Assembly: GCA_049325415.1 (NCBI GenBank) | Contig: JBMOLL010000137.1 | Span: 1-28,237, forward strand | Direction of reading: 5' to 3' | Origin: JBMOLL01 sp049325415 | GTDB lineage: Bacteria > Bacteroidota > Bacteroidia > Bacteroidales > GCA-2748055 | DNA: 28,237 nt | Shown: positions 15,986-24,930 of the stretch, in pieces | Position numbering within the stretch: the stretch's first letter is position 1 | How the letters are laid out: each line of letters starts with the position of its first letter | Notes under the pieces: model-generated | Told to the model about the DNA's origin: nothing | The model's database searches: none | What the model saw: the letters and a program-made list of their open reading frames with translations, nothing else | Translations under genes and position numbers: made by a program

Positions 15986-17551
15986 TTATTTTGCACCCGG
16001 TTCTCCTTCTCCTGAATAAGCTGTCCTGAACCAGTCGAAATCAGCAAAACCCCCGGTTGAATGTGTTGCGTAGTTAAACAGGCAGAACTTATTTCCGGTA
16101 AAGACCGAAAGGTTGAATTTCATTTCCAGTTCGTCTCCAATCTGTTGAAAATCTTTGTTATCCAAACTATACCAGAAAGTAGCTTTCCCTGTTAAAAAGG
16201 CAGCCTTTGCCTTCAGGTAAACCGGACCTCCGATGAAGGAGACCGAATCGGTCGTAAGCCCGTTGTTTACCATTATCAGGCTGTAACCCGAAGCTTCACT
16301 TTTCACAGCGACATAGGCATAGGGATCCTGAAAAACAGCCAGTCCGGCAATGTCCCCTTCTTTCATATTTCCCGGATCCAGGCAGCACGAACCAAGTGAT
16401 GCGTATTCACGGGAATGGGAAACAATGATCCTTTGTGTGAGGGTGTTACGGGCAAAACGAAAATCGCCGGTAAGAGAAGCTGTTCGGAGCCTGAGGAACC
16501 CGGGTCTGTCATTAAGCGACCAGCTATCCGGGTCGGGATTATGGTTCCATCCCCATTGCATCCCCAGGTCTTCCCGGTCAAATTCATCCGATGTCGGAAG
16601 GGCCTTCGCCTGAACCACTTTGCCCGTATGTGGCTTGGTCCAGGTATCCACTCCCTTCCCACCGATACCAACCATGGGCCAGTCATCGGTCCACTGTACC
16701 GGTTGCAGTGTGGGAAAGCGTCCCATTGGTCCTCCATCCTGGAAAATCACCGACCACCATTCGCCTGCCGGAGTCTGCACCAGGGCACCCTGGTGTATAC
16801 CTGATTGGAGGTTGCCCTTATCCCTGATCACAATCTTTTCCTCATAGGGACCGTAAATATTCCCTGCCCGCAGGGCTACCTGGAAACCGTCCCATCCGCC
16901 GTATGTACAATAGAGGTAATAATAACCGTTCCGTTTGTATACATGGGTCCCTTCAAGTCCCGGCCTGATATCCCCCTTAAATACAAGGACATCCTCTCCT
17001 GCCGGGCTGAAATCGGACTTTAGTTCTGTGATTTTAATATCTCCGTAGCCATGAGCGACATAGATTTTTCCATCATCGTCGAAAAACAGACCGGGATCGT
17101 AAAAACCTGCAGGAAGTTTACGCAGGTCCCACGGGCCTTCAGGAACATCGGCGCTACAAAGAAAGCCACCTTCATCCAGGGTGATGAACAGCAAATAATA
17201 CTTCCCGTCGTGATATTTTAAGCTCGTTGCCCACTGACCGTGACCGTAGCGATGGCAACCATCCAGATTGTAACAGGGACTGAAATCCATTCTTTGAACC
17301 GCATTGGAACAGTATCCCCAGTTCACAAGGTCATAGGAGCGGAGTATGGTCACACCAGGGAAAACGAACATGGTAGTGGAAACCATATAGTATACCGAGT
17401 CGACCCTGATAACATCCGGATCCGGGAAATCGGCAAAAATAACGGGATTGGTGTAGGTCCCGTCACCATTGTCACTCACCGTTTTCTGGCCGAAACCGTC
17501 AGCCCCGTTAAAAAGGGCAAACAGGGATATGAGAATTATGATTCTTTTCAT
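15986..17551 (-). CDS. Glycoside hydrolase family 43, secreted
   Basis: A 521-residue protein with a signal peptide (MKRIIILISLFALF, cleavage near residue 21). The five-bladed GH43 propeller shows the three expected acidic residues: base Asp44 (FPDPDVIRV), pKa modulator Asp152 (YDPGLFFDDDGK) and acid Glu200 (LEGTHVYK). From about residue 325 a concanavalin-type beta-sandwich follows, as in two-domain GH43 enzymes of the GH43_12 type. The family contains alpha-L-arabinofuranosidases and beta-xylosidases, so I infer release of arabinose or xylose side groups from plant polymers. There is no T9SS tail. It lies 97 nt downstream of the phosphodiesterase gene on the same strand. The subfamily is a judgement from motif style only. 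Confidence 0.88.
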   Translation of the reverse strand: MKRIIILISLFALFNGADGFGQKTVSDNGDGTYTNPVIFADFPDPDVIRVDSVYYMVSTTMFVFPGVTILRSYDLVNWGYCSNAVQRMDFSPCYNLDGCHRYGHGQWATSLKYHDGKYYLLFITLDEGGFLCSADVPEGPWDLRKLPAGFYDPGLFFDDDGKIYVAHGYGDIKITELKSDFSPAGEDVLVFKGDIRPGLEGTHVYKRNGYYYLYCTYGGWDGFQVALRAGNIYGPYEEKIVIRDKGNLQSGIHQGALVQTPAGEWWSVIFQDGGPMGRFPTLQPVQWTDDWPMVGIGGKGVDTWTKPHTGKVVQAKALPTSDEFDREDLGMQWGWNHNPDPDSWSLNDRPGFLRLRTASLTGDFRFARNTLTQRIIVSHSREYASLGSCCLDPGNMKEGDIAGLAVFQDPYAYVAVKSEASGYSLIMVNNGLTTDSVSFIGGPVYLKAKAAFLTGKATFWYSLDNKDFQQIGDELEMKFNLSVFTGNKFCLFNYATHSTGGFADFDWFRTAYSGEGEPGAK

Positions 17552-17648
17552 CCGGTATAAAGTATTTGACCGAACAGGATGCCTGACCGGATCAGCTTTG
17601 CCCCTTCACAGGAACCTGCCCCGTGGCCGAATGTCAATGTCAGGTGAT

Positions 17649-18437
17649 TTATTCCGTTGTTATTAGTTCCCCGGCAAGTTCTGCGCGCATCCACCCTGGC
17701 TTATTTGTCGTGATTGCCTTTACGCCCAGCCCGATCAGTGCTTTTGCGTCTTCTGGTTCATCAATAGTCCAGGCCAGTACATCCAGCTTATACTTAGCCG
17801 CTTTTTCCATGATCTTTTCATCTACAATCGCTCCGCGAAGGTTCACCCCATTGAGTCCGGCCCTGGCCACCTTGACCATATTTTTTTTGGCTTTGCCTTT
17901 AAAGGCGCAGAGCCAGTAACATTCATTTTTTGGAAAATAAGTCCTTGCCTCAACAATGGTAGTCAGGTTGAAACAGATAAAAACCATCTGCTTTTTTTTG
18001 CCCGATTTCTCAACCACTTCTTTCAGATACGGAAGGATCTTTTCATCCGACTTTATTTCGATGACCAGCTGTTTCCCTTCCGGAACTGTGGCAATCACTT
18101 CCTCAAGAAACGGGATTTTCTCTCCCCTGAATTCCTCTGCCTTATATGAACCGACTTCCAGAAGACGAAGCGTATCCGATGAACTTTTCAGCACATCAAA
18201 AGACCTGCCCGAAGTCCGGCGCGTGTTGCCGTCATGGATGACCATCACCTTCTTATCAGCCGTGAGGTAAACATCCACCTCCACGGCATCGGCTCCCTGT
18301 TCCCAGGCTTTCGTGGCCGAGGCCACGGTATTTTCAGGAGCATCGGCAGAAGCTCCACGGTGGCCGATAATTCTGACCTGAGCCTGCAGGACAGATGCAC
18401 CGAGAACGAGAAGGAAAAAAAGAGACAGTTTTTTCAT
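17649..18437 (-). CDS. Glycerophosphodiester phosphodiesterase family protein
   Basis: A 262-residue exported enzyme; the ATG at 18437 gives a clean signal peptide ending ASVLQAQ (residue 20). The GDPD barrel motifs are present: HRGASADAPENT (His26, Arg27, Glu35, Asn36), EVDVYLT (Glu53, Asp55), VIHDG (His68) and VIEIKS near 125-130. The family hydrolyses glycerophosphodiesters from phospholipid breakdown to glycerol 3-phosphate and an alcohol. A TTG twelve codons upstream also opens the frame but would spoil the signal peptide. It is divergent from the T9SS glycosidase gene across a 240-nt region and leads into GH43. Confidence 0.9.
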   Translation of the reverse strand: MKKLSLFFLLVLGASVLQAQVRIIGHRGASADAPENTVASATKAWEQGADAVEVDVYLTADKKVMVIHDGNTRRTSGRSFDVLKSSSDTLRLLEVGSYKAEEFRGEKIPFLEEVIATVPEGKQLVIEIKSDEKILPYLKEVVEKSGKKKQMVFICFNLTTIVEARTYFPKNECYWLCAFKGKAKKNMVKVARAGLNGVNLRGAIVDEKIMEKAAKYKLDVLAWTIDEPEDAKALIGLGVKAITTNKPGWMRAELAGELITTE

Positions 18438-18590
18438 GATATACCGTTTTAGTATTGCAGAGTAAAAATGCAAAAAAACAACGTCGAATCAGGCAATTGA
18501 CAGGGATTTTTCATAAAGTCCCTGTTCCCGGCGCTAGCAGAAATCTTAAATCACTGATAAATAAACACATATCATAAAGATATCCAAACA

Positions 18591-18621
18591 TTTCGCCTGA
18601 GTGCAATATTTACTAAATTTG
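18591..18621 (+). promoter_or_regulatory. Promoter for the T9SS glycosidase gene
   Basis: A perfect -7 element TAAATTTG (18614-18621) lies 19 nt after TTTC (18591-18594), close to the -33 TTTG consensus. The 5' untranslated region would be about 50 nt. The rest of this 240-nt divergent gap holds only a 7-bp inverted repeat, ACAGGGA (18500-18506) with TCCCTGT (18519-18525). Confidence 0.6.
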
Positions 18622-18677
18622 TTTGTAACAGTTGCCCGCAGATAACGTATCCGGGCAAAGTTTAATACCGGAAGACC

Positions 18678-20534
18678 ATGAAAACCATCCACAGCCTGAT
18701 TCTTATCCTTATTTCTTTGGCCGGTTCGTTGAATTCACCTGCCCAGGTTCCCGAACTGAAGAATGGATTTTTCTATCTGGACGGGGAGAAATTTTTCATC
18801 AAGGGGATTGGTTATGAACTGGGAGCCAGACCGGGTGAGGTGCCCTGGAACAAGACCTTTAATCCCGGTCAGCTGGAAGCAGAGATCGGCAGGATCAGAT
18901 CGGCCGGTTTTAATACCATACGCACCTGGGCCGCTTTTACCGACGAGGAGCTGGCGGTACTGCAGAACCTGGATATTAAAATCATCATGGGGATATGGAT
19001 CGATCCGGCAGGGGCCTTTTCCAACGCATCCTTCATTTCCCAGGCCAAAGCCACGGTAAATTCCGTTCTGTCCTATTCCTCCAAATATGATAATATCATT
19101 GCTTATCTCATTATGAATGAACCGCAGCCGGAGGCCATTTTTTCGGCCGGATATGAAGAGACCCTTCAGTTGTGGAACGAGCTCGCAGATCTTATTCACA
19201 ACCAGCATCCCGGACGACCGGTGAGCATTGCGAACACCTGCAACGGCACCTACATACCCGCCGGTACTTTCGATTTCAGCGCCTATAACGCCTATATCTA
19301 TAATCCGGTGACGATTAATTACCTGCATGGATACCGGGAGTTTGTTAACTACCTTGGCGGACTGAATGTCCCGGGCCACCCGCTGGTCATGACAGAATTC
19401 GGACTGTCTGTCTCTCCCACAGGCCCCGGCAACTGGGGCTATGGCGGAAATACCCTGAGCGAACAGGCTGAAGGTGATCTGTTCATGTACAAATCCCTGG
19501 TTGACGGAGGTGCTGCCGGGGCCTGTATCTTCAATTACAGCGACGGCTGGTGGAAAGGCGGGAATGAAGCAGTGCATGATGATGTGGCTGAGGAGTGGTT
19601 CGGACTGGTCTCCTATCTGAGCCTGGAAGACACCTTTGGTATTACCCGGCCGGTATGGGACTCGGTAAGGAATTTCCAGTCGGCCATCATCACCCGGCCC
19701 CGTTCCGGGGAGATATGCGGTCAGCGGATCCCGGTCGAGATCTTCAGGGAAGATACGGTTAAACGGATCGACATCCTTTTGAACGGGAACCTTGTACGCC
19801 AGTTTTACCCGGAAACAGCCTTTATTGCCGATACCCTGGTGGCCGATACGGTTGAAATCAGGGACCTGGTACTGATATTTGAATGTTACGATAAGGAGAA
19901 CCGGCTGATCAAAAGGGAGGATAAGCGTATCCTGGTTTCACGGGATGAACTGTCCCTGCCTTCCATCAGCATTTCCATCAACAGCGACGCCTGGGAAACA
20001 GGAAGAGTAACAACGACCTACAGTATTGAAAAATCATCGTCATTTGAAACCGGAAATAAAATCGACTATATCTATTATCCCCATATCGGGTTCGATTTCG
20101 GACTAAAATACCAGATGGATATGCCTGCCGGGGATAAGGTGGACTTCTCGAAAGCCAATCTGATCAGCGCGGCCACGGATGTCTTCACAGTTGGTGCAGC
20201 CTTCGATATCAGTTATGGTTCCTTCGTGAAAAGGGTCGTGAACCAGGCGACTTATATCCGGCCGGAAGGAACCCCTGTTCAAGCTTTTGAAACCGCAACC
20301 GGCCCCTGGATCTGGCCCAATCCGGCATCAGATGCTTTTTATCTTGCTGGAGATCCCGGAAAGACATATAACTACAGGATCTTCAATCTGTTCGGTTCCC
20401 TGGTTTCTGCCGGTGAATATCTGAAACCGGGTCAGCCTGTAAGCGTTACTGAACTGATTCCCGGGTTTTATTCGGTAAGCATTGAGGATAGGCCCGGCGG
20501 TTCAGCTTCTGTGCTAAAGTTACTGATAGAATAA
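18678..20534 (+). CDS. T9SS-exported clan GH-A glycoside hydrolase
   Basis: A 618-residue protein with a signal peptide (cleavage near Ala22-Gln23). Residues about 28-330 form a GH2/GH5-type TIM barrel: FIKGIGYELG at the start, acid/base Glu148 in LIMNEPQ and nucleophile Glu240 in LVMTEFGLS. The middle (about 340-430) looks like an Ig-type domain (IDILLNGNLVRQF). The last ~70 residues, from WPNPASDAFYLAGD to the end, are a type A T9SS sorting domain, so the enzyme should be sent across the outer membrane and attached or released. I cannot name the CAZy family or substrate. It has its own promoter and precedes the SusC operon by about 290 nt, which makes a shared substrate possible but unproven. 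Confidence 0.85.
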   Translation: MKTIHSLILILISLAGSLNSPAQVPELKNGFFYLDGEKFFIKGIGYELGARPGEVPWNKTFNPGQLEAEIGRIRSAGFNTIRTWAAFTDEELAVLQNLDIKIIMGIWIDPAGAFSNASFISQAKATVNSVLSYSSKYDNIIAYLIMNEPQPEAIFSAGYEETLQLWNELADLIHNQHPGRPVSIANTCNGTYIPAGTFDFSAYNAYIYNPVTINYLHGYREFVNYLGGLNVPGHPLVMTEFGLSVSPTGPGNWGYGGNTLSEQAEGDLFMYKSLVDGGAAGACIFNYSDGWWKGGNEAVHDDVAEEWFGLVSYLSLEDTFGITRPVWDSVRNFQSAIITRPRSGEICGQRIPVEIFREDTVKRIDILLNGNLVRQFYPETAFIADTLVADTVEIRDLVLIFECYDKENRLIKREDKRILVSRDELSLPSISISINSDAWETGRVTTTYSIEKSSSFETGNKIDYIYYPHIGFDFGLKYQMDMPAGDKVDFSKANLISAATDVFTVGAAFDISYGSFVKRVVNQATYIRPEGTPVQAFETATGPWIWPNPASDAFYLAGDPGKTYNYRIFNLFGSLVSAGEYLKPGQPVSVTELIPGFYSVSIEDRPGGSASVLKLLIE

Positions 20535-20667
20535 GTTTGATTAACAGGCATATAAACCACATTCACCTGTCCAGCACAGGCAATTCTGTTTGTAGCAACT
20601 GATAAATCCGACACCGGGCGGCAGGGAACAATAACACAACCGAATGTAAAAACCTGCCACTGAGCCA

Positions 20668-20698
20668 TTGTTTTTCCTGATATATCTTATTATCTTCA
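20668..20698 (+). promoter_or_regulatory. Candidate promoter for the SusC-like operon
   Basis: TTG at 20668-20670 is followed after 20 nt by TATCTTCA (20691-20698), two mismatches from the TAnnTTTG element. Spacing is right but the match is imperfect. It is the best candidate in the 294-nt gap 20535-20828. A TAAGTTTG at 20532-20539 matches better but has no -33 partner. Confidence 0.3.
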
Positions 20699-20828
20699 CA
20701 ATTGGAATTCACACGGAAGTTTAAAAACTTGATTATCAATACATAAATTATTAATAATACCCGGACGATAACCGGTCAGATGCATAACCGGATGCTGAAA
20801 CTTGTGCAATGAGCCGAAAATAAGATTG

Positions 20829-23300
20829 ATGCAGAATAAACTGATCCTTTTTCTGGTTACAACCAGTCTTGCTTTCTCCTGCGTAAGGGAGCTTATCACT
20901 CCCGACCTTCCAGTACTGTTTACCGGTGAAGTTTTGGATATTGACACAAGTGGCGCCCTGTTTACTGGCGGATTCAGAAATATTGATCCATCCGGGCTGA
21001 CCGAATACGGATTTCTCCTGAGTCATTATCCCAATGCAGAAAAGGTGAATTCCTTCAGGATCAGGCTTCCGATGCCATTTGAGAAAGAACTCTGCAGTTT
21101 CAGGGACAAATCTTCCCTGGATGCTGATACGGTATATTTTCTCAGGACCTATGCCTGTTACGGCGAAGAATTCATTTATGGTAACATTGTATCGTTCTAC
21201 AGCCAGGGTTCCCTGACACCGGTCATCAAATCGGTAAGTCCGGAAGCCATATTATTCGGGGATACGGTCAGGGTTTACGGGGAAAATTTTGGTTATGACA
21301 GGAGCAGGATCAACCTCACTTTTAATGAGGACTCATCACTGATCCTGGAGGCCAGTGATACGGTAATAACGGCTATTGTGCCTGTTTTCAGGAAGGAAAA
21401 CCGGTATTTCACAACAGATTCGGTTTCAGCAAGAGTGCATAAAGGAATTTACCGAACAGGGAGCCTGGATCATTTAAAGGTTCACCCCCCCGTTGTTGAC
21501 TCTGTATCGGTGAAGGATGTAATGCCCTGTGAGACATTTTACCTGTGGGTCAGGGGCTTTCAGCCCGACCTTGGGGCCATCAGACTGGGAGACAAGACTT
21601 GCAAACTGATCGGTTTTGATGCTTCCAGTCATAAAGTTACAGTTACAGCGCCAGCGGTTTTCTCTGATCTGAAAGACAGTATCAGGGTAAAAATGCCAGC
21701 GTTCTCCTCCGCGGGAGATCCTGTCAGGGTTGTTGCCCCTGTAATTTCCTACTGTTCCGGGGAACCCGTTTTCACCAACGACCGGGTTACTTTAAGGGGC
21801 TCCGGCCTTTCCAACCCGGCGCTGCATATTTGCCTGGGAGAAGAGGAAGCCTCAGTTATTACCTTTTCGGATGAAGAAGTTACGGCAAAGGTACCGGGAA
21901 TAAGCTGTGATGAAGTCCTTCCGATTATGTTGAAGTTTGGTACAGATCTGTTTGTTACGGATAAATTCTTGCTCACAAAGAGACCTGAAAATGTGGCAAT
22001 TTCTGCTTCTTCTGTTTATCCGGATTCCTATACCTATAACATTACAGGAGACTTTTTCCCTATGTATCCGGGCACAGGATATCCTAAAATTACGGCAGTT
22101 GGCCAAGATGGAACGGAAAAACCGATAACTAATTTTTCCTATAATTATAAAGATCTAAATCAGACCAGCATATTCATTAAGATCCCTAAGAATCTCGGAC
22201 TTGGTGAATGGGTAAACCTGAGAGTAGAAGTATGTAAAGGCATTGTAAATTATCTGGATTCAGCAATAAAATTCCCGGTTCCCGTTATTTCAAACTATCC
22301 AGGTGTAGTTTTTAATTATGGCGAATACACTGTCATAGGGTCCAATTTCGAAAGTGCTTATCCCAGAAATTCGGTTTATATCGGTGACCACTGCGTTGGA
22401 ACCTTCCAGGCAAATACCTCAACCAGTCTCACATTTCAATGTGCTGCTGATCTTCCGGAAGGGGTATACTCACTGAAAGTTGTTACAAATGAAGTGGAAT
22501 CAAAACCGGTTGAGGTTGTATTTCATCGGAGATGGAAAAAAATTGCCGACCTGCCCTATAAAATGAGTTCGGATGTGATCGCCTTTTATTCAAATGATAT
22601 TATCTATGTTGGAGGAGGGTTTAACGAATCTCATTCCTTTGACCTGTATGCCTGTGATCTGACTTCAGGAACCATAAGTAAAAAAGCTGCTTTACCGGTA
22701 CTTTACGGTACTTCGGTCAATGATGATCTTTTTGGCTATGTAGTGAGTAGCGGGGCTGTTTACCGCTACGATCTTTTAACTGATAACTGGACTATGTTAT
22801 CCGCCCTGCCAATTACAATTCCTTCCTATTTTTCCGGACTACTGTACGACAAAAAGATTTATTTCTTCCCCTATCAGATTTCGGACAAACAATATTATTT
22901 CGATCTGACCCTGAACGAGCTTGTTTCGTATGAGGGATACAGTGAATATACTTCCTCCTGTGACCTTCCATATTCTGTTGTGCCCGATGGAGATATTGCA
23001 TATATCATCCATCTGAACCATATGATCAGCTTAGATCTTAAGACCTTGTCCTATTCATATATATGGCTCAATGGTTCGTTTGTGAATTGGAACCGATCAG
23101 CCAATGGTATTATTCATGAGAATATGATATATACTTACGGGGAAAGTTACCTGAACAACTGGAATCCTGTTAGTCATGTCTCCGTCATACTCAATGGTCC
23201 TGAATTAGCATGCCACAGCTACATTTTCCGGAATGGGGATAAAGCTTACATTATAGGGGAACAGTCCATCTGGGAATTAAACCTGGATTTTGCCAAATGA
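20829..23300 (+). CDS. Large surface-type lipoprotein with IPT/TIG and Kelch-like domains
   Basis: An 823-residue lipoprotein, lipobox LAFSC with lipidated Cys18. I use the ATG at 20829; a TTG nine codons upstream (20802) would bury the signal peptide. Residues about 28-128 resemble the Fn3-like domain common in Bacteroidota lipoproteins (LTEYGFLLS, YFLRTYACYGEEF). Then come IPT/TIG-like immunoglobulin repeats: about 131-220 (the clearest: IKSVSPEAILFGDTVRVYGENFG), 221-300, 303-383 and 486-566, with a less clear region at 388-485. Residues 568-823 contain Kelch-like blades (WKKIADLP, DIIYVGGGFN, TDNWTMLSALP). The architecture suggests ligand or partner binding at the cell surface, but no specific function is recognised. 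Its stop overlaps the next start codon (ATGA), so translation is coupled. Confidence 0.8.
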   Translation: MQNKLILFLVTTSLAFSCVRELITPDLPVLFTGEVLDIDTSGALFTGGFRNIDPSGLTEYGFLLSHYPNAEKVNSFRIRLPMPFEKELCSFRDKSSLDADTVYFLRTYACYGEEFIYGNIVSFYSQGSLTPVIKSVSPEAILFGDTVRVYGENFGYDRSRINLTFNEDSSLILEASDTVITAIVPVFRKENRYFTTDSVSARVHKGIYRTGSLDHLKVHPPVVDSVSVKDVMPCETFYLWVRGFQPDLGAIRLGDKTCKLIGFDASSHKVTVTAPAVFSDLKDSIRVKMPAFSSAGDPVRVVAPVISYCSGEPVFTNDRVTLRGSGLSNPALHICLGEEEASVITFSDEEVTAKVPGISCDEVLPIMLKFGTDLFVTDKFLLTKRPENVAISASSVYPDSYTYNITGDFFPMYPGTGYPKITAVGQDGTEKPITNFSYNYKDLNQTSIFIKIPKNLGLGEWVNLRVEVCKGIVNYLDSAIKFPVPVISNYPGVVFNYGEYTVIGSNFESAYPRNSVYIGDHCVGTFQANTSTSLTFQCAADLPEGVYSLKVVTNEVESKPVEVVFHRRWKKIADLPYKMSSDVIAFYSNDIIYVGGGFNESHSFDLYACDLTSGTISKKAALPVLYGTSVNDDLFGYVVSSGAVYRYDLLTDNWTMLSALPITIPSYFSGLLYDKKIYFFPYQISDKQYYFDLTLNELVSYEGYSEYTSSCDLPYSVVPDGDIAYIIHLNHMISLDLKTLSYSYIWLNGSFVNWNRSANGIIHENMIYTYGESYLNNWNPVSHVSVILNGPELACHSYIFRNGDKAYIIGEQSIWELNLDFAK

Positions 23301-23965
23301 GAACAGCTCTTTTCATATTATCACTGTTGATCAGTTGCACATTAAATGCACAACACCTCGATAACAGGCTTGATGCAGGCCTGATCGGTGGTAAACTGTT
23401 TCCGGTGGCTAAACAGGAGGTGTTTATCGGCGATTTCAGGTATCCTTCGCTGTACGGCAATTATAGTCCCGTTTTTACAGGGGGTGTTTATTGTGAGTAC
23501 CGTGTAATGACACACCTTTGGCTGGGGCTGGATTACCGGATAAACCGTTTAAAGGACTGGAAAGGTGATCCAGGTCTGTTCATACTTGCGGATCCAGAGG
23601 TCGTGAATCACCTGCTGGCCATGACCATTGCCTATAGCCCGGAATTGTCCCGTACAAAAGGTTCCCGGATACGGTGGACACTTCATCTGGACCCCATCTT
23701 TTCGGTTGAATACCTGGAATGGCATCCGGATCCTGCCTATAATCCTGCTTATATTGAAAATACAGTTTACCTGATGCCGGGGATACGAGCCGGAACCTCC
23801 TTCCGGTATGCTCTGAACCTTTATACCGGCATTAAGGCTGACGCTTCATTTACCGTACTCCCGGAGGATAGTTTTTACCATTTCGACAGGTCATTCCACA
23901 GCCTTAGCGTGACACTCGGATTTTATTTCCGCTTGATGAAAAACCCATATTACAGGTATGAATAG
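23297..23965 (+). CDS. Hypothetical outer-membrane beta-barrel-like protein
   Basis: I do not recognise this 222-residue protein. It has a signal peptide ending LNAQ (residue 19); LISC at residues 11-14 also fits a lipobox, but the hydrophobic core would be short, so I favour signal peptidase I. The mature part alternates hydrophobic and polar residues and has aromatic-rich strands (YCEYRVMTHLWLGLDYRI, RYALNLYTGIKADASF, HSLSVTLGFYFRL), as in small outer-membrane barrels of 8-10 strands. It overlaps the lipoprotein gene by 4 nt and the next gene by 8 nt, so it is firmly part of this operon and probably partners its products. Confidence 0.7.
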   Translation: MRTALFILSLLISCTLNAQHLDNRLDAGLIGGKLFPVAKQEVFIGDFRYPSLYGNYSPVFTGGVYCEYRVMTHLWLGLDYRINRLKDWKGDPGLFILADPEVVNHLLAMTIAYSPELSRTKGSRIRWTLHLDPIFSVEYLEWHPDPAYNPAYIENTVYLMPGIRAGTSFRYALNLYTGIKADASFTVLPEDSFYHFDRSFHSLSVTLGFYFRLMKNPYYRYE

Positions 23966-24917
23966 AACTTTCATCGTATTCCTTTTCCTGTTGTTGCCCG
24001 GTCTGCTCCCCGCACAAAAAAACATAACGGGCCGGCTGATCGGCCCCGGAGATCTGAGTGCCCATGATTTTTGCCTGACCAATAACGGAAAACTCATCTA
24101 CATTGCTGCCGATGACGGGATCTTTTTATACGAGATTGAAAACCTCGAACTCATCAGGAAATGGTCCTACCCTGGAGATGCTGTCATCCAGTCGCTGGTC
24201 GTTTCCAGGGATGGAACGCTGATGGCCGCAGGATCGAGAGACGGCAGACTTTTTATACAAGACCTGCGCGGCGACAGTTTCTCGGTTATCAAATGTTCAG
24301 AAAAGCAGATCACCTCGGTGGATATGGTTAAGTATGCCAATGTACTGGTTGCCGGGACCATGGATGGTGAAATCATCCGGCTCGACACAGCCGGAAATAT
24401 CCTCCACCGTTACCGGGAACAAAAAAACCTGCTTACCCGTGTGGTACTGAATCCGGCCGGGAATATCCTGATGTCCTCTTCCATAGATGGGAAAATCGTT
24501 TTTCTGGACCTGGAAAAAGATCTGGTCCTTTCATCCGAAGAACTGAAAACGAAACCTTCCCTTGATGCAACTGTAAACCTGCGGATCCGCAACCTTCTGA
24601 CTGCAGAATCAGGCTCACTTTATCACTGGCTGGTAGGTTACGACTATAAGAGAACGAAGTTGAATAGGTACTTTATGAACGGACTGGTAACCGGCGTGGA
24701 TATAACACCTGAAGGTGATGCCTGGGCTGCCTGTTCCGTAAACGGGAAGATCCTGGTTCATACTAATGTATGTTTGTACTCTGCAAAAATAAAGGGCATA
24801 ATTCTTAACCGGATCCGGTTTATCAGAGCTGATAACAGGATTCTATACCTGGTAGTTGCTACCGAGAAAAATGGTGTGCGTCTGGTCAGCACCATGGATA
24901 TGAAAATATTGCAATAA
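23958..24917 (+). CDS. Exported WD40-like beta-propeller protein
   Basis: A 319-residue protein with a signal peptide (cleavage after Ala19 or Gln20). The mature protein is a series of ~40-residue repeats with the WD40/PQQ-like pattern of hydrophobic strand, turn with Asp-Gly, then strand: NNGKLIYIAADDGIFLY, RDGTLMAAGSRDGRLFIQD, VLVAGTMDGEIIRLD, NILMSSSIDGKIVFLD and GDAWAACSVNGKILVH. This suggests a six- or seven-bladed propeller, probably periplasmic or surface-exposed. No catalytic signature is seen, so a scaffold or binding role is inferred. It overlaps the barrel gene by 8 nt and is 13 nt before the SusC-like gene. Confidence 0.78.
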   Translation: MNRTFIVFLFLLLPGLLPAQKNITGRLIGPGDLSAHDFCLTNNGKLIYIAADDGIFLYEIENLELIRKWSYPGDAVIQSLVVSRDGTLMAAGSRDGRLFIQDLRGDSFSVIKCSEKQITSVDMVKYANVLVAGTMDGEIIRLDTAGNILHRYREQKNLLTRVVLNPAGNILMSSSIDGKIVFLDLEKDLVLSSEELKTKPSLDATVNLRIRNLLTAESGSLYHWLVGYDYKRTKLNRYFMNGLVTGVDITPEGDAWAACSVNGKILVHTNVCLYSAKIKGIILNRIRFIRADNRILYLVVATEKNGVRLVSTMDMKILQ

Positions 24918-24930
24918 TAATTTCTTCAGG

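Noticed and set aside
18500..18525. 7-bp inverted repeat ACAGGGA / TCCCTGT as a terminator
   Set aside because: It lies between two divergent genes, so no transcript is expected to end there. It may be an operator, but nothing supports that.
20532..20539. TAAGTTTG as promoter for the SusC-like operon
   Set aside because: It matches the -7 consensus but overlaps the stop of the glycosidase gene, lacks a -33 partner and would leave a leader of nearly 290 nt. I prefer the imperfect site at 20668-20698, at low confidence.
23330..23341. Lipobox (LISC) in the small barrel-like protein
   Set aside because: The hydrophobic segment before the Cys is short and a normal cleavage site (LNAQ) follows, so signal peptidase I processing is more likely.
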